From positions 1-30,375 of the IMG/VR virus record IMGVR_UViG_3300044613_002694: 30,375 nucleotides of DNA; one strand, 5' to 3'. Under the pieces are notes generated by a model, which saw nothing but the letters and a program-made list of their open reading frames with translations, was not told the DNA's origin and ran no database searches. How positions within the stretch are numbered: position 1 is the stretch's first letter; each line of letters starts with the position of its first letter. This document shows positions 1 through 6,046 of this stretch, piece after piece. The stretch comes from a virus. The translations under genes were made by a program, and so were the position numbers.

Positions 1-92
1 CCAACATGATGCGGATATCCATCCCATTGGCATCTGATCATCGAGATCCTGCCAGTAGCATGCTGCACAGCAATAGTACTCCTGGTCCCCAT
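1..92 (-). CDS. Conserved small phage protein, MGTRST type, partial
   Basis: The frame runs off the left edge with no stop. It begins MGTRSTIAVQHATG and continues to CQWDGYPHH, a pattern I know from many small phage proteins of unknown function (MGTRSTIA...CHWDGYP). An in-frame ATG lies at 110, but it touches the -10 box at 111-116, so a transcript from that promoter would start after it; the ATG at 92 is therefore preferred. No clear Shine-Dalgarno sequence. Family resemblance is from memory; function unknown. Confidence 0.6.
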   Translation of the reverse strand, partial: MGTRSTIAVQHATGRISMIRCQWDGYPHHV

Positions 93-110
93 ACTAGTAA
101 ATATTCTCAT

Positions 111-139
111 ATGATACAGCTAGCAATATCATTTGTCAA
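111..139 (-). promoter_or_regulatory. Sigma70 promoter for the MGTRST gene
   Basis: Minus strand: TTGACA (139-134), 17-nt spacer, TATCAT (116-111). The -35 hexamer contains the TGA stop of the upstream 48-aa gene. The spacer holds one copy of the CAGCTAGCAA element, so a protein bound there would block RNA polymerase. Confidence 0.6.
117..126. repeat. CAGCTAGCAA element, copy 1
   Basis: One of five near-identical 10-nt elements (others at 313, 665, 695 and 1010), all in gaps between minus-strand genes. This copy lies in a promoter spacer. The core GCTAGC is palindromic, as in many operators. No protein is identified as its binder. Confidence 0.55.
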
Positions 140-282
140 TACCTCTTTAATATATAACGATTAAAAGCCAACTCTTCTATCCTGGCATACACTGTCAGAT
201 GTTTGCCTATAGCATATACCAATCGCCCATCCACTGTATAACGCTCTCGTGCCCAGGTCATTATACGCTCATACCTACTCAT
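136..282 (-). CDS. Small hypothetical protein, 48 aa
   Basis: Reads MSRYERIMTWARERY and ends LKRY, rich in Arg and Tyr and probably a short helical protein. The start is supported by AGGAGAG 5 nt upstream, the best ribosome-binding site in this left region, and by a sigma70 promoter about 40 bp upstream. Its stop codon forms part of the -35 box of the next promoter. It resembles no family I recognise. Confidence 0.6.
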   Translation of the reverse strand: MSRYERIMTWARERYTVDGRLVYAIGKHLTVYARIEELAFNRYILKRY

Positions 283-312
283 TCTACTCTCCTATCTTAT
301 CATTAAACAGTA

Positions 313-322
313 CAGCTAGCAT
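313..322. repeat. CAGCTAGCAT element, copy 2
   Basis: Second copy of the gap element with one change at its end (T for A). It overlaps the -10 box and start region of the promoter for the 48-aa gene, a classical operator position. Confidence 0.5.
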
Positions 323-349
323 TCTACCATATCCATATCATCCTGTCAA
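321..349 (-). promoter_or_regulatory. Sigma70 promoter for the 48-aa gene
   Basis: Minus strand: TTGACA (349-344), 17-nt spacer, TAGAAT (326-321). Predicted start near 314, giving a leader of about 30 nt with a good ribosome-binding site before the ATG at 282. Confidence 0.65.
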
Positions 350-375
350 TAAGTTTTTAATCGTGAAGAAAAGGG

Positions 376-405
376 TTGACACCAAAGCGTAAAAAATGGT
401 ATAAT
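376..405 (+). promoter_or_regulatory. Sigma70 promoter reading into the 16-nt repeats
   Basis: TTGACA (376-381), 18-nt spacer, TATAAT (400-405), both hexamers perfect. Transcription would start at about 411-413, right at the ATG of a small repeat-encoded frame (414) and just before the repeat block. It faces away from the promoter at 321-349. Confidence 0.65.
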
Positions 406-413
406 ATAGAGTT

Positions 414-566
414 ATGCTAAAATTTTTGGCCATGCTAAAATACTATTGTATCGCTATTATAGTTTTTCGATATTATCTGTTGTTGATATTATCTGTTGTT
501 GATATTATAGTTTTTCGCTATTATCTGTTGTTGATATTATCTGTTGTTGATATTATCTGTTGTTGA
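414..566 (+). CDS. Possible 50-aa hydrophobic repeat peptide
   Basis: Begins MLKFLAMLKYYCIAI and then carries two copies of a 16-residue hydrophobic unit (IIVFRYYLLLILSVVD), ending IICC. Three 16-nt repeats equal 48 nt, so the frame returns and the peptide repeats. It would be membrane-embedded if made. The ATG sits within 1-4 nt of the predicted transcription start, so the message would be leaderless; there is no Shine-Dalgarno sequence. The block may equally be non-coding (iterons or repeat RNA), so confidence is low. Confidence 0.22.
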   Translation: MLKFLAMLKYYCIAIIVFRYYLLLILSVVDIIVFRYYLLLILSVVDIICC

Positions 567-621
567 TACTATTGTATCGCTATTATAGTTTTTCGCTATT
601 ATCTGTTGTTGATATTATGTG
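443..621. repeat. Tandem 16-nt repeats, about 10 units
   Basis: Full units start at 454, 470, 486, 502, 518, 534, 550, 580 and 596. Two versions alternate: (A/C)TATTATCTGTTGTTG and (A/C)TATTATAGTTTTTCG. Shortened units ending TTGTATCG lie at 443-453 and 566-579, and a partial unit begins at 612. The plus strand is T-rich and the complement A-rich. Such arrays can be replication iterons or protein-binding arrays. Exact 16-nt spacing is about one and a half helical turns. Confidence 0.8.
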
Positions 622-630
622 TATATACAC
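619..630. promoter_or_regulatory. 12-bp perfect palindrome GTGTATATACAC
   Basis: A perfect inverted repeat just after the 16-nt repeats. Size and position suit a dimeric repressor site. No cognate regulator is identified in the window. Confidence 0.35.
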
Positions 631-655
631 TATGTAAGGATATGTTATTGGACTG

Positions 656-704
656 TAGTATACACAGCTAGCAAAGTATAGGATATAGTATACACAGCTA
701 GCAA
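656..704. repeat. Two 19-bp direct repeats with CAGCTAGCAA copies 3 and 4
   Basis: TAGTATACACAGCTAGCAA occurs at 656-674 and again at 686-704, a 30-bp period (about three helical turns). Both lie just past the 3' end of the gene at 707-997. On the minus strand each gives TTGCTAGCTG followed by TATACT, a possible -10 without a clear -35. May be paired operator sites. Confidence 0.55.
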
Positions 705-706
705 TG

Positions 707-997
707 TTATGAATTGGATTGATATCCTGCGTTGTAGCCTTCAGTATACCCGTGTTCATCACCTTTATCGAATCCTTCGTCATAGCCTTCTTGAAAGCCT
801 TTTTCTTTACCGTGATTGAATCCATTAGAGTAACCTTCATCTTCGCCTAGTTTAAAACCCCATTGTTCGCCTTCGGTATGGCCTTCTGTGAATGCTGAAT
901 CATAGACTTTATTGAGTGCATCTTCGAGTAGTTGTTGAATATCATTACCTGGTTTATAGTGTTGTATGATGTGTTTTATTTGGGTATGTATAGTCAT
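707..997 (-). CDS. GxxxG-repeat protein, 96 aa
   Basis: The first 40 residues look like an ordinary amphipathic helical region (MTIHTQIKHIIQHY, then LLEDALNKVYDSAF). From about residue 38 to the end a glycine occurs every fourth residue about 14 times (G-HTE-G-EQW-G-FKL-G-EDE-G and so on), with acidic and aromatic residues between. Long GxxxG series are known in FliH/YscL-type stator proteins, where helices pack closely; whether this protein is related is not shown. No Shine-Dalgarno is visible before the ATG; a CAGCTAGCAA element (minus strand TTGCTAGCTG) sits about 12 nt upstream. Probably co-transcribed with the gene at 1013-1222. Confidence 0.65.
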   Translation of the reverse strand: MTIHTQIKHIIQHYKPGNDIQQLLEDALNKVYDSAFTEGHTEGEQWGFKLGEDEGYSNGFNHGKEKGFQEGYDEGFDKGDEHGYTEGYNAGYQSNS

Positions 998-1009
998 AAG
1001 TTAATGTTG

Positions 1010-1019
1010 CAGCTAGCAA
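1010..1019. repeat. CAGCTAGCAA element, copy 5
   Basis: Fifth copy, in the 15-bp gap between two minus-strand genes and overlapping the TAG stop of the upstream one. Confidence 0.5.
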
Positions 1020-1222
1020 TCGATGTTGATATTCCATGAGATAGATGGGAATGGAGTGATGATGAAGTCAGATGCATCATTAGTATTATTAAAGAGTTGG
1101 AAGTCTACTCTGGTATTATGTTGATCGATAGGTTTAATTTTCCAGCATCTAATTTCACCGTTATCGAGTTTAGTTACTTTAACGCTATGAGTATTGAAGT
1201 GCATTTCGAAAGATAGTTCCAT
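1013..1222 (-). CDS. Small hypothetical protein, 69 aa
   Basis: Starts MELSFEMHFNTHSVKVTKL and ends WNINIDC; alternating hydrophobic and polar residues suggest a small beta-rich protein. Led by a 17-bp-spaced sigma70 promoter and a weak ribosome site (AGGA) 8 nt before the ATG. First gene of the leftward unit that continues into 707-997. Not recognised. Confidence 0.6.
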   Translation of the reverse strand: MELSFEMHFNTHSVKVTKLDNGEIRCWKIKPIDQHNTRVDFQLFNNTNDASDFIITPFPSISWNINIDC

Positions 1223-1255
1223 AGTTGAATCCTATAAGATATTAAGTATTTACCT

Positions 1256-1284
1256 AGTGTACAATGTAAAGGAGTTTGTGTCAA
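1256..1284 (-). promoter_or_regulatory. Sigma70 promoter, leftward
   Basis: Minus strand: TTGACA (1284-1279), 17-nt spacer, TACACT (1261-1256). Drives the 69-aa gene and probably the GxxxG protein. Lies 18 bp from the opposed promoter for the HNH gene. Confidence 0.65.
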
Positions 1285-1301
1285 GTGTTTTATGTATGAT
1301 A

Positions 1302-1331
1302 TTGACAGTAGTGGTTTTTGTATGATATAAT
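1302..1331 (+). promoter_or_regulatory. Sigma70 promoter for the HNH gene
   Basis: TTGACA (1302-1307), 18-nt spacer, TATAAT (1326-1331). The start codon follows 23 nt later with AAGGAGAG as ribosome site. Confidence 0.7.
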
Positions 1332-1353
1332 GGATGGATTTAAGGAGAGATGA

Positions 1354-1998
1354 ATGGAAAAGAAGTGTAGTAAGTGTGGTGAGGTTAAGTTGGTTAGTTT
1401 ATTTCGAAAGGATCGGAACCAGTGTAAGGCATGTGTATCTGCATATAATAAGGAATATAATGAAGTTAACAATGACAAGATAAAGGAATATAAGAAGGAA
1501 TATCGTGAAACCAATCGAGATAAGATAAAGGAATATCAGAAGGTATATTATAATGAGGAATATAAGAAGGAATATTATGAAACTAATAAGGATAAGAGAA
1601 AGGAATATCAGAAGGAATATAGGAAATCTAATCGAGCTAGGTTAACCGAACAGGCTATAGTATACGATAAGAATCGTAGAAATTGTGATCCATTATATAG
1701 GTTAAGGCGTAATATACGTGCACGTATTCATAATTCTATAACTAGAATGGGTTATACAAAGAGTAGTAAGACTTATGAGATATTAGGATGTTCATATGAG
1801 GAGTTTAAGGTGTATATTGAAAGTCAGTTTGTTGAGGGTATGAGTTGGGATAATCGATCGGAGTGGCATTTAGATCATAAGATACCGGTATCGTATGGTA
1901 TGGATGAAATGGAGATTATAGCGTTGAATCATTACAGTAATTTTCAGCCGTTGTGGGCGGTAGATAATTTGAGTAAGGGCAATCGATATATGCATTAG
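1354..1998 (+). CDS. HNH homing-type endonuclease with zinc finger
   Basis: 214 aa. An N-terminal zinc ribbon has Cys5, Cys8, Cys24 and Cys27. Residues about 30-95 are a charged coil of repeated KEY(K/Q)KEYRETN-like units, common in phage HNH proteins. The nuclease core is at the C-terminus: WHLDH at 171-175, then a conserved Asn (LNHYSNFQPLW) and NLSKGN. The family nicks or cuts DNA and often spreads itself between phage genomes. Start supported by AAGGAGAG. It has its own promoter and terminator, so it is a free-standing unit placed directly before the gene array. All key residues appear intact. Confidence 0.85.
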   Translation: MEKKCSKCGEVKLVSLFRKDRNQCKACVSAYNKEYNEVNNDKIKEYKKEYRETNRDKIKEYQKVYYNEEYKKEYYETNKDKRKEYQKEYRKSNRARLTEQAIVYDKNRRNCDPLYRLRRNIRARIHNSITRMGYTKSSKTYEILGCSYEEFKVYIESQFVEGMSWDNRSEWHLDHKIPVSYGMDEMEIIALNHYSNFQPLWAVDNLSKGNRYMH

Positions 1999-2002
1999 AG
2001 TT

Positions 2003-2030
2003 AACCCGGGTTTTACACCGGGTTTTGTAT
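2003..2030 (+). terminator. Intrinsic terminator after the HNH gene
   Basis: AACCCGG, 8-nt loop, CCGGGTT (2003-2009 with 2018-2024), followed by TTGTATT. It separates the HNH transcript from the array; the array promoter begins right after it. Confidence 0.7.
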
Positions 2031-2058
2031 TGACTGTGATAGTGAGATGTGGTAGTAT
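2030..2058 (+). promoter_or_regulatory. Likely single promoter of the gene array
   Basis: TTGACT (2030-2035), 17-nt spacer, TAGTAT (2053-2058); 5/6 and 4/6 matches to sigma70. The leader then reads TTTTGGTATATTGAGGTGATC before the first ATG (2084), nearly the same as the junction sequence between array genes. No other convincing promoter or terminator was seen before 20959. Confidence 0.55.
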
Positions 2059-2083
2059 TGTGTTTTGGTATATTGAGGTGATC

Positions 2084-2266
2084 ATGAAGCGAGTAAAATT
2101 TAGTGCATCTACCTTCCGTAAATTCATGAATGAGACACAGGAGTTGAATTGGGTTGAGTCGTTTGAGTTACATGGGTTTAAGACGTATCGGTATGATTGT
2201 ACTAGTTATCCCAGGCATAGTTTGAGTGAAGAAGAGTATACCTGGTTTATATTGAGGTGGTCATGA
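2084..2266 (+). CDS. Array module 1, family A
   Basis: 60 aa. First gene after the promoter. FRKF replaces FPKF; GFKT and EEEYTWFILRWS are kept. The ATG at 2084 is chosen because TTGAGGTGATC precedes it like every later junction; an upstream in-frame start at 2030 would lie inside the promoter. Confidence 0.8.
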   Translation: MKRVKFSASTFRKFMNETQELNWVESFELHGFKTYRYDCTSYPRHSLSEEEYTWFILRWS

Positions 2267-2487
2267 CATTTTGTATATTGTATGATGATTTACCTACATC
2301 AATAAAAAGCAATCTTGAGGAGCATTGTGGTTGGACTGCTGGTATTGATCCATCGATAGGTGACTTGTTATGTCAGCAAGTTGAGCGTAATGAGTTATTA
2401 AAATTTCATGCGACTATTTCTAACCATGATGTTATCGAATTTGAAAATGAAGCGTATTATACGTTATTTGTATTGAGGTGGTCATGA
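2263..2487 (+). CDS. Array module 2, family C
   Basis: 74 aa. LPTSIKSNLEEHC matches the C pattern, then NELLKFHAT and FENEAYYTLFVLRWS. Leu replaces the Trp of the TWF motif, one of few such changes. Confidence 0.8.
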   Translation: MTFCILYDDLPTSIKSNLEEHCGWTAGIDPSIGDLLCQQVERNELLKFHATISNHDVIEFENEAYYTLFVLRWS

Positions 2488-2672
2488 AGTATTTTAATTT
2501 ACTGGAGTTTCCGAAGTTTCTTGAAGAATATGAAAGTGACAGTGGTACTTGGTATGATAGTTTAAAAAGGGCTGGATATAGTTCAGTTGATCAGCATGGG
2601 CCGTTTGGACGTGAAAATTCGTATTCTATGAGTGATGAGCATTGGACTTGGTTTATATTGAGGTTTTTATGA
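2484..2672 (+). CDS. Array module 3, family A
   Basis: 62 aa. LEFPKFLEEY, TWYDSLKRAGYSS, SDEHWTWF. Tail reads LRFL because the junction is GAGGTTTTTATGA; the SD core GAGG is still present. Confidence 0.8.
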   Translation: MKYFNLLEFPKFLEEYESDSGTWYDSLKRAGYSSVDQHGPFGRENSYSMSDEHWTWFILRFL

Positions 2673-2851
2673 TTTTTAATTTAATGGGGTTTCCGAAATT
2701 TCGTAGGTTTGCTGCTGGTGATGGGTATGATACATGGGAAGCTAGTTTACGTAATAATGGATTTCCATCTGCCAGGGTGCATGATTATAATGATTTAATA
2801 TATGAGATGGATGATATTGAGTATACTTGGTTTGTATTGAGGTGGTCATGA
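2669..2851 (+). CDS. Array module 4, family A
   Basis: 60 aa. MGFPKFRRF, YDTWEASLRNNGFPSA, EYTWFVLRWS; close to the family consensus. Confidence 0.82.
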   Translation: MIFNLMGFPKFRRFAAGDGYDTWEASLRNNGFPSARVHDYNDLIYEMDDIEYTWFVLRWS

Positions 2852-3036
2852 ATAGGGTATATTTTAATATTAAAGATTTTCCCAATTTTAGAAAAGAAGC
2901 ACTAAACTATTCAGGTACGCTCGATGATACGATGAGAAGAATGGGGTTTAAATCTGCAAAATTCAGACTTCAAGGTCCTAATGCATGGGGTTTAAGTGAA
3001 GAAGAATATACCTGGTTTGTGTTGAGGTTTTCATGA
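2848..3036 (+). CDS. Array module 5, family A (twin of module 18)
   Basis: 62 aa. KDFPNFRKEA, MRRMGFKSA, SEEEYTWFVLRFS. The first 98 nt (2848-2945) are identical to 5601-5698 in module 18, while the second halves differ. Confidence 0.82.
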   Translation: MNRVYFNIKDFPNFRKEALNYSGTLDDTMRRMGFKSAKFRLQGPNAWGLSEEEYTWFVLRFS

Positions 3037-3242
3037 AGCAGTTTCATATATCTGACTACCCAAATTTTTACTATTATGCAAAACGTATTGCTAAAGATGA
3101 ACTGGAGAGAACCGGTAAAAGACCCTTATATAGTGAGATAATGATACGTGAAGGATATAGATCTGCGATTATGGCTGAACCTGGGCAAGGTTGGTGTATG
3201 GATGATGTGGATTTTACTTGGTTTATATTGAGGTGGTCATGA
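3033..3242 (+). CDS. Array module 6, family A, enlarged
   Basis: 69 aa. SDYPNFYYYAKR then an inserted basic stretch (DELERTGKRP), EGYRSAIM, DFTWFILRWS. Tyr replaces Phe in the FPKF motif. Confidence 0.8.
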   Translation: MKQFHISDYPNFYYYAKRIAKDELERTGKRPLYSEIMIREGYRSAIMAEPGQGWCMDDVDFTWFILRWS

Positions 3243-3448
3243 ATGTACTTACACTTACGTTATATAGGGAATCACGAGTGGGTCTTAACATTGTTAAGTT
3301 ATATATGGCATCTAGTTATTATAATTGGCCTGAGTTTATTAAAACACTTGATGATAATATAGTTGATGTTTTTGTTGCTCCCTTTTACACTGATATTACA
3401 TTTGAGAGTGAAGCACATAAGACTTGGTTCTTAATGAGGTATGCATGA
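3239..3448 (+). CDS. Array module 7, family B
   Basis: 69 aa. WPEFIKTLDDNIVDV followed by TDITFESEAHKTWF. Tail is LMRYA, junction AATGAGGTATGCATGA. Confidence 0.8.
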   Translation: MNVLTLTLYRESRVGLNIVKLYMASSYYNWPEFIKTLDDNIVDVFVAPFYTDITFESEAHKTWFLMRYA

Positions 3449-3693
3449 GTCAAAAATTAGGATGGAAAAAGAAATACCCGTTTAAAGCTACTATAAAAAG
3501 TGATAGTGTAGAAGCGTCAGCATGGTTAAGATCACAGTTTGGGCATGATTATTTAACACTATCGTCCGGTAGAAGGCTAGTACTCAATAGAAAAGACCGG
3601 GTATGGGCGTTTGAGAAATGGGAGTATACTGGTTCTACCTATGGATTTGGTAATGAAGAACATAAGACTTGGTTTTTATTGAGGTGGTCATGA
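3445..3693 (+). CDS. Array module 8, family D-like, basic
   Basis: 82 aa. ASAWLRSQFGHDY fits the D pattern with Leu in place of Cys. Basic N-terminus (KLGWKKKYPFK). Ends EEHKTWFLLRWS. Confidence 0.78.
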   Translation: MSQKLGWKKKYPFKATIKSDSVEASAWLRSQFGHDYLTLSSGRRLVLNRKDRVWAFEKWEYTGSTYGFGNEEHKTWFLLRWS

Positions 3694-3917
3694 GTCAATT
3701 AAAGGTAGTCACTTTCTCATCTATGGATCGTAATATCTATGCGGAATGGGAGTTATCAGAGAAATTTTATGGGTACGACATTTCTTGGACTGGGTATATA
3801 GAATCATTACCGCATGTTAAAGATGCAAAGTTTGTTTATGGGGATGGTGATTCATATACCTTGATCACATTTGATAGTGAAGAACATAAGACTTGGTTTA
3901 TATTGAGGTATTCATGA
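3690..3917 (+). CDS. Array module 9, family B
   Basis: 75 aa. SSMDRNIYAEWELSE, YIESLPHVKDA, TLITFDSEEHKTWF. Close relative of module 25 and of the second half of chimeric module 35. Tail LRYS. Confidence 0.82.
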   Translation: MSQLKVVTFSSMDRNIYAEWELSEKFYGYDISWTGYIESLPHVKDAKFVYGDGDSYTLITFDSEEHKTWFILRYS

Positions 3918-4183
3918 AGAATATATTTACAGGCAATTGGCCTATTACATCAGATGGTTATTACATGGATCTTCCAGAAGGATGGGCTGGGGTATATACG
4001 GTTAAACAACTCAACTTACTTGGATTTGTTGCAGATTTGGAAGGTTATGCCGAGGTAGTAGACTGGATTCATAAAAACATCAAAAATGTTGATCGTAATG
4101 TATGGAGTAAGGGTTTTGGCAGTGCTCAATTTGCATTTAGAAAGAAATCGGATTATACTTGGTTTATATTGAGGTATTCATGA
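3914..4183 (+). CDS. Array module 10, unassigned
   Basis: 89 aa, among the longer units. EVVDWIHKNIKN may be a degenerate D motif. GSAQFAFRKKSDYTWFILRYS at the end. Confidence 0.75.
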   Translation: MKNIFTGNWPITSDGYYMDLPEGWAGVYTVKQLNLLGFVADLEGYAEVVDWIHKNIKNVDRNVWSKGFGSAQFAFRKKSDYTWFILRYS

Positions 4184-4386
4184 TACAACTAAAAGTAAAA
4201 ATAAATTCAAGCATGGATCATAAATTACGTGAAGAATTCAACAACGTAGTTTGGGAAGACCTTATTATTGGGTATTATGGAATTATTGATGCCGAATATA
4301 TTCAATCAGGTAGTGAAACCGGTTGTACTACTATTGTATTTAAATCAGACGAATCTAAAACTTTTTTCTTAATAAAATACTCATGA
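4180..4386 (+). CDS. Array module 11, family B-like
   Basis: 68 aa. SSMDHKLREEF, then TTIVFKSDESKTFFLIKYS: Phe replaces the motif Trp. The junction AATAAAATACTCATGA has no SD, so the next gene depends on pure stop-start overlap. Confidence 0.75.
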   Translation: MIQLKVKINSSMDHKLREEFNNVVWEDLIIGYYGIIDAEYIQSGSETGCTTIVFKSDESKTFFLIKYS

Positions 4387-4586
4387 TATATTATGTAGAT
4401 ATATTGCATACAACCACTTGGACAATTCAAGCGAGTGGTAGAGTTATGTTAACCTATGAAACTTCTGAATGGTTGAAAAAGAATTGTAAGGGTAGTTTCA
4501 TGTTAACCTGGGAAAACTGGCCATTTTATCGATTGGCGTTTAGTAATGAAGAAGATCGTAATTGGTTTGTATTGAGGTGGTCATGA
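4383..4586 (+). CDS. Array module 12, family D-like
   Basis: 67 aa. SEWLKKNCKG takes the place of the WCxxxFG segment; EEDRNWFVLRWS is typical of family D. Confidence 0.78.
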   Translation: MIYYVDILHTTTWTIQASGRVMLTYETSEWLKKNCKGSFMLTWENWPFYRLAFSNEEDRNWFVLRWS

Positions 4587-4777
4587 AAACAATTAAGATA
4601 AATGATTTTCCAAAATACACAACCGAGTTTCACAATGATGGATACGATACATGGGAAGATAGTATTAGGGCTAATGGATATAAAAGTGTAAAAGTTAATG
4701 CTGTCCATCCTTTTTTTGGCACGGTGTTAGATTTATCAGATGAAGATTATACTTGGTTCTTATTGAGGTGGTCATGA
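4583..4777 (+). CDS. Array module 13, family A
   Basis: 64 aa. NDFPKYTTEF, YDTWEDSIRANGYKS, DEDYTWFLLRWS. Close to modules 36 and 45. Confidence 0.82.
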   Translation: MKTIKINDFPKYTTEFHNDGYDTWEDSIRANGYKSVKVNAVHPFFGTVLDLSDEDYTWFLLRWS

Positions 4778-4989
4778 TAACCATCAAACCTTCACTGATG
4801 GATGAATGGTGGGTTAATTTTACCATGTCGTTATACGAGCAGGGATGGCTTGGAATGAGCTTTGAAAAACAATTGGTGGTACGCGAATCAGAATTAAATC
4901 GATACCATGTCACGTATGATATACATCAATATACCTTGACATTTGAGTCAGAAGCCTATTATAATTGGTTTATTTTGAGGTGGTCATGA
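4774..4989 (+). CDS. Array module 14, family E
   Basis: 71 aa. DEWWVNFTMSLYEQG, then ESELNRYHVTY and FESEAYYNWFILRWS; combines an E-type head with a C-like tail. Confidence 0.78.
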   Translation: MITIKPSLMDEWWVNFTMSLYEQGWLGMSFEKQLVVRESELNRYHVTYDIHQYTLTFESEAYYNWFILRWS

Positions 4990-5213
4990 GTTGTATGTTA
5001 CATATACCCTATGGTTCTGTTATGGACTATAAGTTAGAAGAGCAATGGTATATACCTGATTGTGCTGATGATATTCAATGGTCTAATTATTTATTATCGA
5101 TTAGTAAGGGTATAATTGATGTTCGTGCTGCAACAGTTAATGGGGTCAATGGTACTATAGTTAAATTCAACACAGAAGAACATAAGACTTGGTTTGTATT
5201 GAGGTGGTCATGA
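4986..5213 (+). CDS. Array module 15, family B
   Basis: 75 aa. SVMDYKLEEQW, WSNYLLSISKGIIDVRA, FNTEEHKTWFVLRWS. Confidence 0.8.
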   Translation: MSCMLHIPYGSVMDYKLEEQWYIPDCADDIQWSNYLLSISKGIIDVRAATVNGVNGTIVKFNTEEHKTWFVLRWS

Positions 5214-5404
5214 GTTGTATATTGGAGATACCAGTGATATCAACTTTAGAAGACAATATAGCCAAATATTATGGTACAATAGAGTGGCTGGATATAGCAA
5301 GGCATGAAGTTGGGATATCCAGTGTTTCATATAACAGATTTATTACCTACGTTGAGTTTGCAACTGAAGCACATAAGACTTGGTTTTTATTGAGGTGGTC
5401 ATGA
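5210..5404 (+). CDS. Array module 16, family B
   Basis: 64 aa. STLEDNIAKYYGTIEW; the KSL segment is reduced. Ends FATEAHKTWFLLRWS. Similar to module 66 at the far end of the array. Confidence 0.8.
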   Translation: MSCILEIPVISTLEDNIAKYYGTIEWLDIARHEVGISSVSYNRFITYVEFATEAHKTWFLLRWS

Positions 5405-5604
5405 GTCAATTAACGATAAAGAATAAATCTGCTTTGGAGAGAAAGTTATATGATGAATGGCGGAATAGTCCAGCTATAACATGGGTAGCCTTTATTAAGT
5501 CACTTGACAAGAATATTATTAGTGTTCGGTATGCTAATCCATACACTGATATTTGGTTTGATGATGATGCACGTAAGAATTGGTTTATATTGAGGTGGTC
5601 ATGA
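5401..5604 (+). CDS. Array module 17, family B (twin of module 24)
   Basis: 67 aa. MSQLTIKNKSALERKLYDEW and IKSLDKNIISVRYA. More than half its residues match module 24, mostly in the head and the IKSLDKNII segment. Confidence 0.82.
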   Translation: MSQLTIKNKSALERKLYDEWRNSPAITWVAFIKSLDKNIISVRYANPYTDIWFDDDARKNWFILRWS

Positions 5605-5792
5605 ATAGGGTATATTTTAATATTAAAGATTTTCCCAATTTTAGAAAAGAAGCACTAAACTATTCAGGTACGCTCGATGATACGATGAGAAGAATGGGTT
5701 ATAAAACTGCAACATTCAAAGCCAATGGTACTGTGAATGCATGGGGGTTGAGCGAAGAAGAATATACTTGGTTTGTATTGAGGTGGTCATGA
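5601..5792 (+). CDS. Array module 18, family A (twin of module 5)
   Basis: 63 aa. First 98 nt identical to module 5, then divergent through TATFKANGTVNAWG to SEEEYTWFVLRWS. Confidence 0.82.
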   Translation: MNRVYFNIKDFPNFRKEALNYSGTLDDTMRRMGYKTATFKANGTVNAWGLSEEEYTWFVLRWS

Positions 5793-6046
5793 TTAGATTA
5801 AGCATTTATAAACCAAGCATTATTGGTGCAACTGCTTGGGACAGTTGTACGAATGAATGGAAGACCATGGTGAGAGAACTGATGTCCAGGTATTCAGATT
5901 GGCCAGATCGTGATGATACCTGGTATCTAATTAATCAGGAATTACAGAAATATCATGGGAGTTTAGATAGGCTTGATAATGAGGTCAAAGAAATTATATT
6001 TGATAGTGCTGAAGGTAAGACTTGGTTTTTATTGAGGTATTCATGA
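5789..6046 (+). CDS. Array module 19, family E/C-like
   Basis: 85 aa. WDSCTNEWKTMV region, then INQELQKYHGSL and EGKTWFLLRYS. ATG at 5789 overlaps the previous stop. Confidence 0.76.
   Translation: MIRLSIYKPSIIGATAWDSCTNEWKTMVRELMSRYSDWPDRDDTWYLINQELQKYHGSLDRLDNEVKEIIFDSAEGKTWFLLRYS

Noticed and set aside
583-840. 85-aa minus-strand frame
   Set aside because: Overlaps the GxxxG gene in another frame and runs into the 16-nt repeats; no ribosome site.
1290-1514. Minus-strand frame over the start of the HNH gene
   Set aside because: Shadow of the HNH gene's coil region and covers its promoter.
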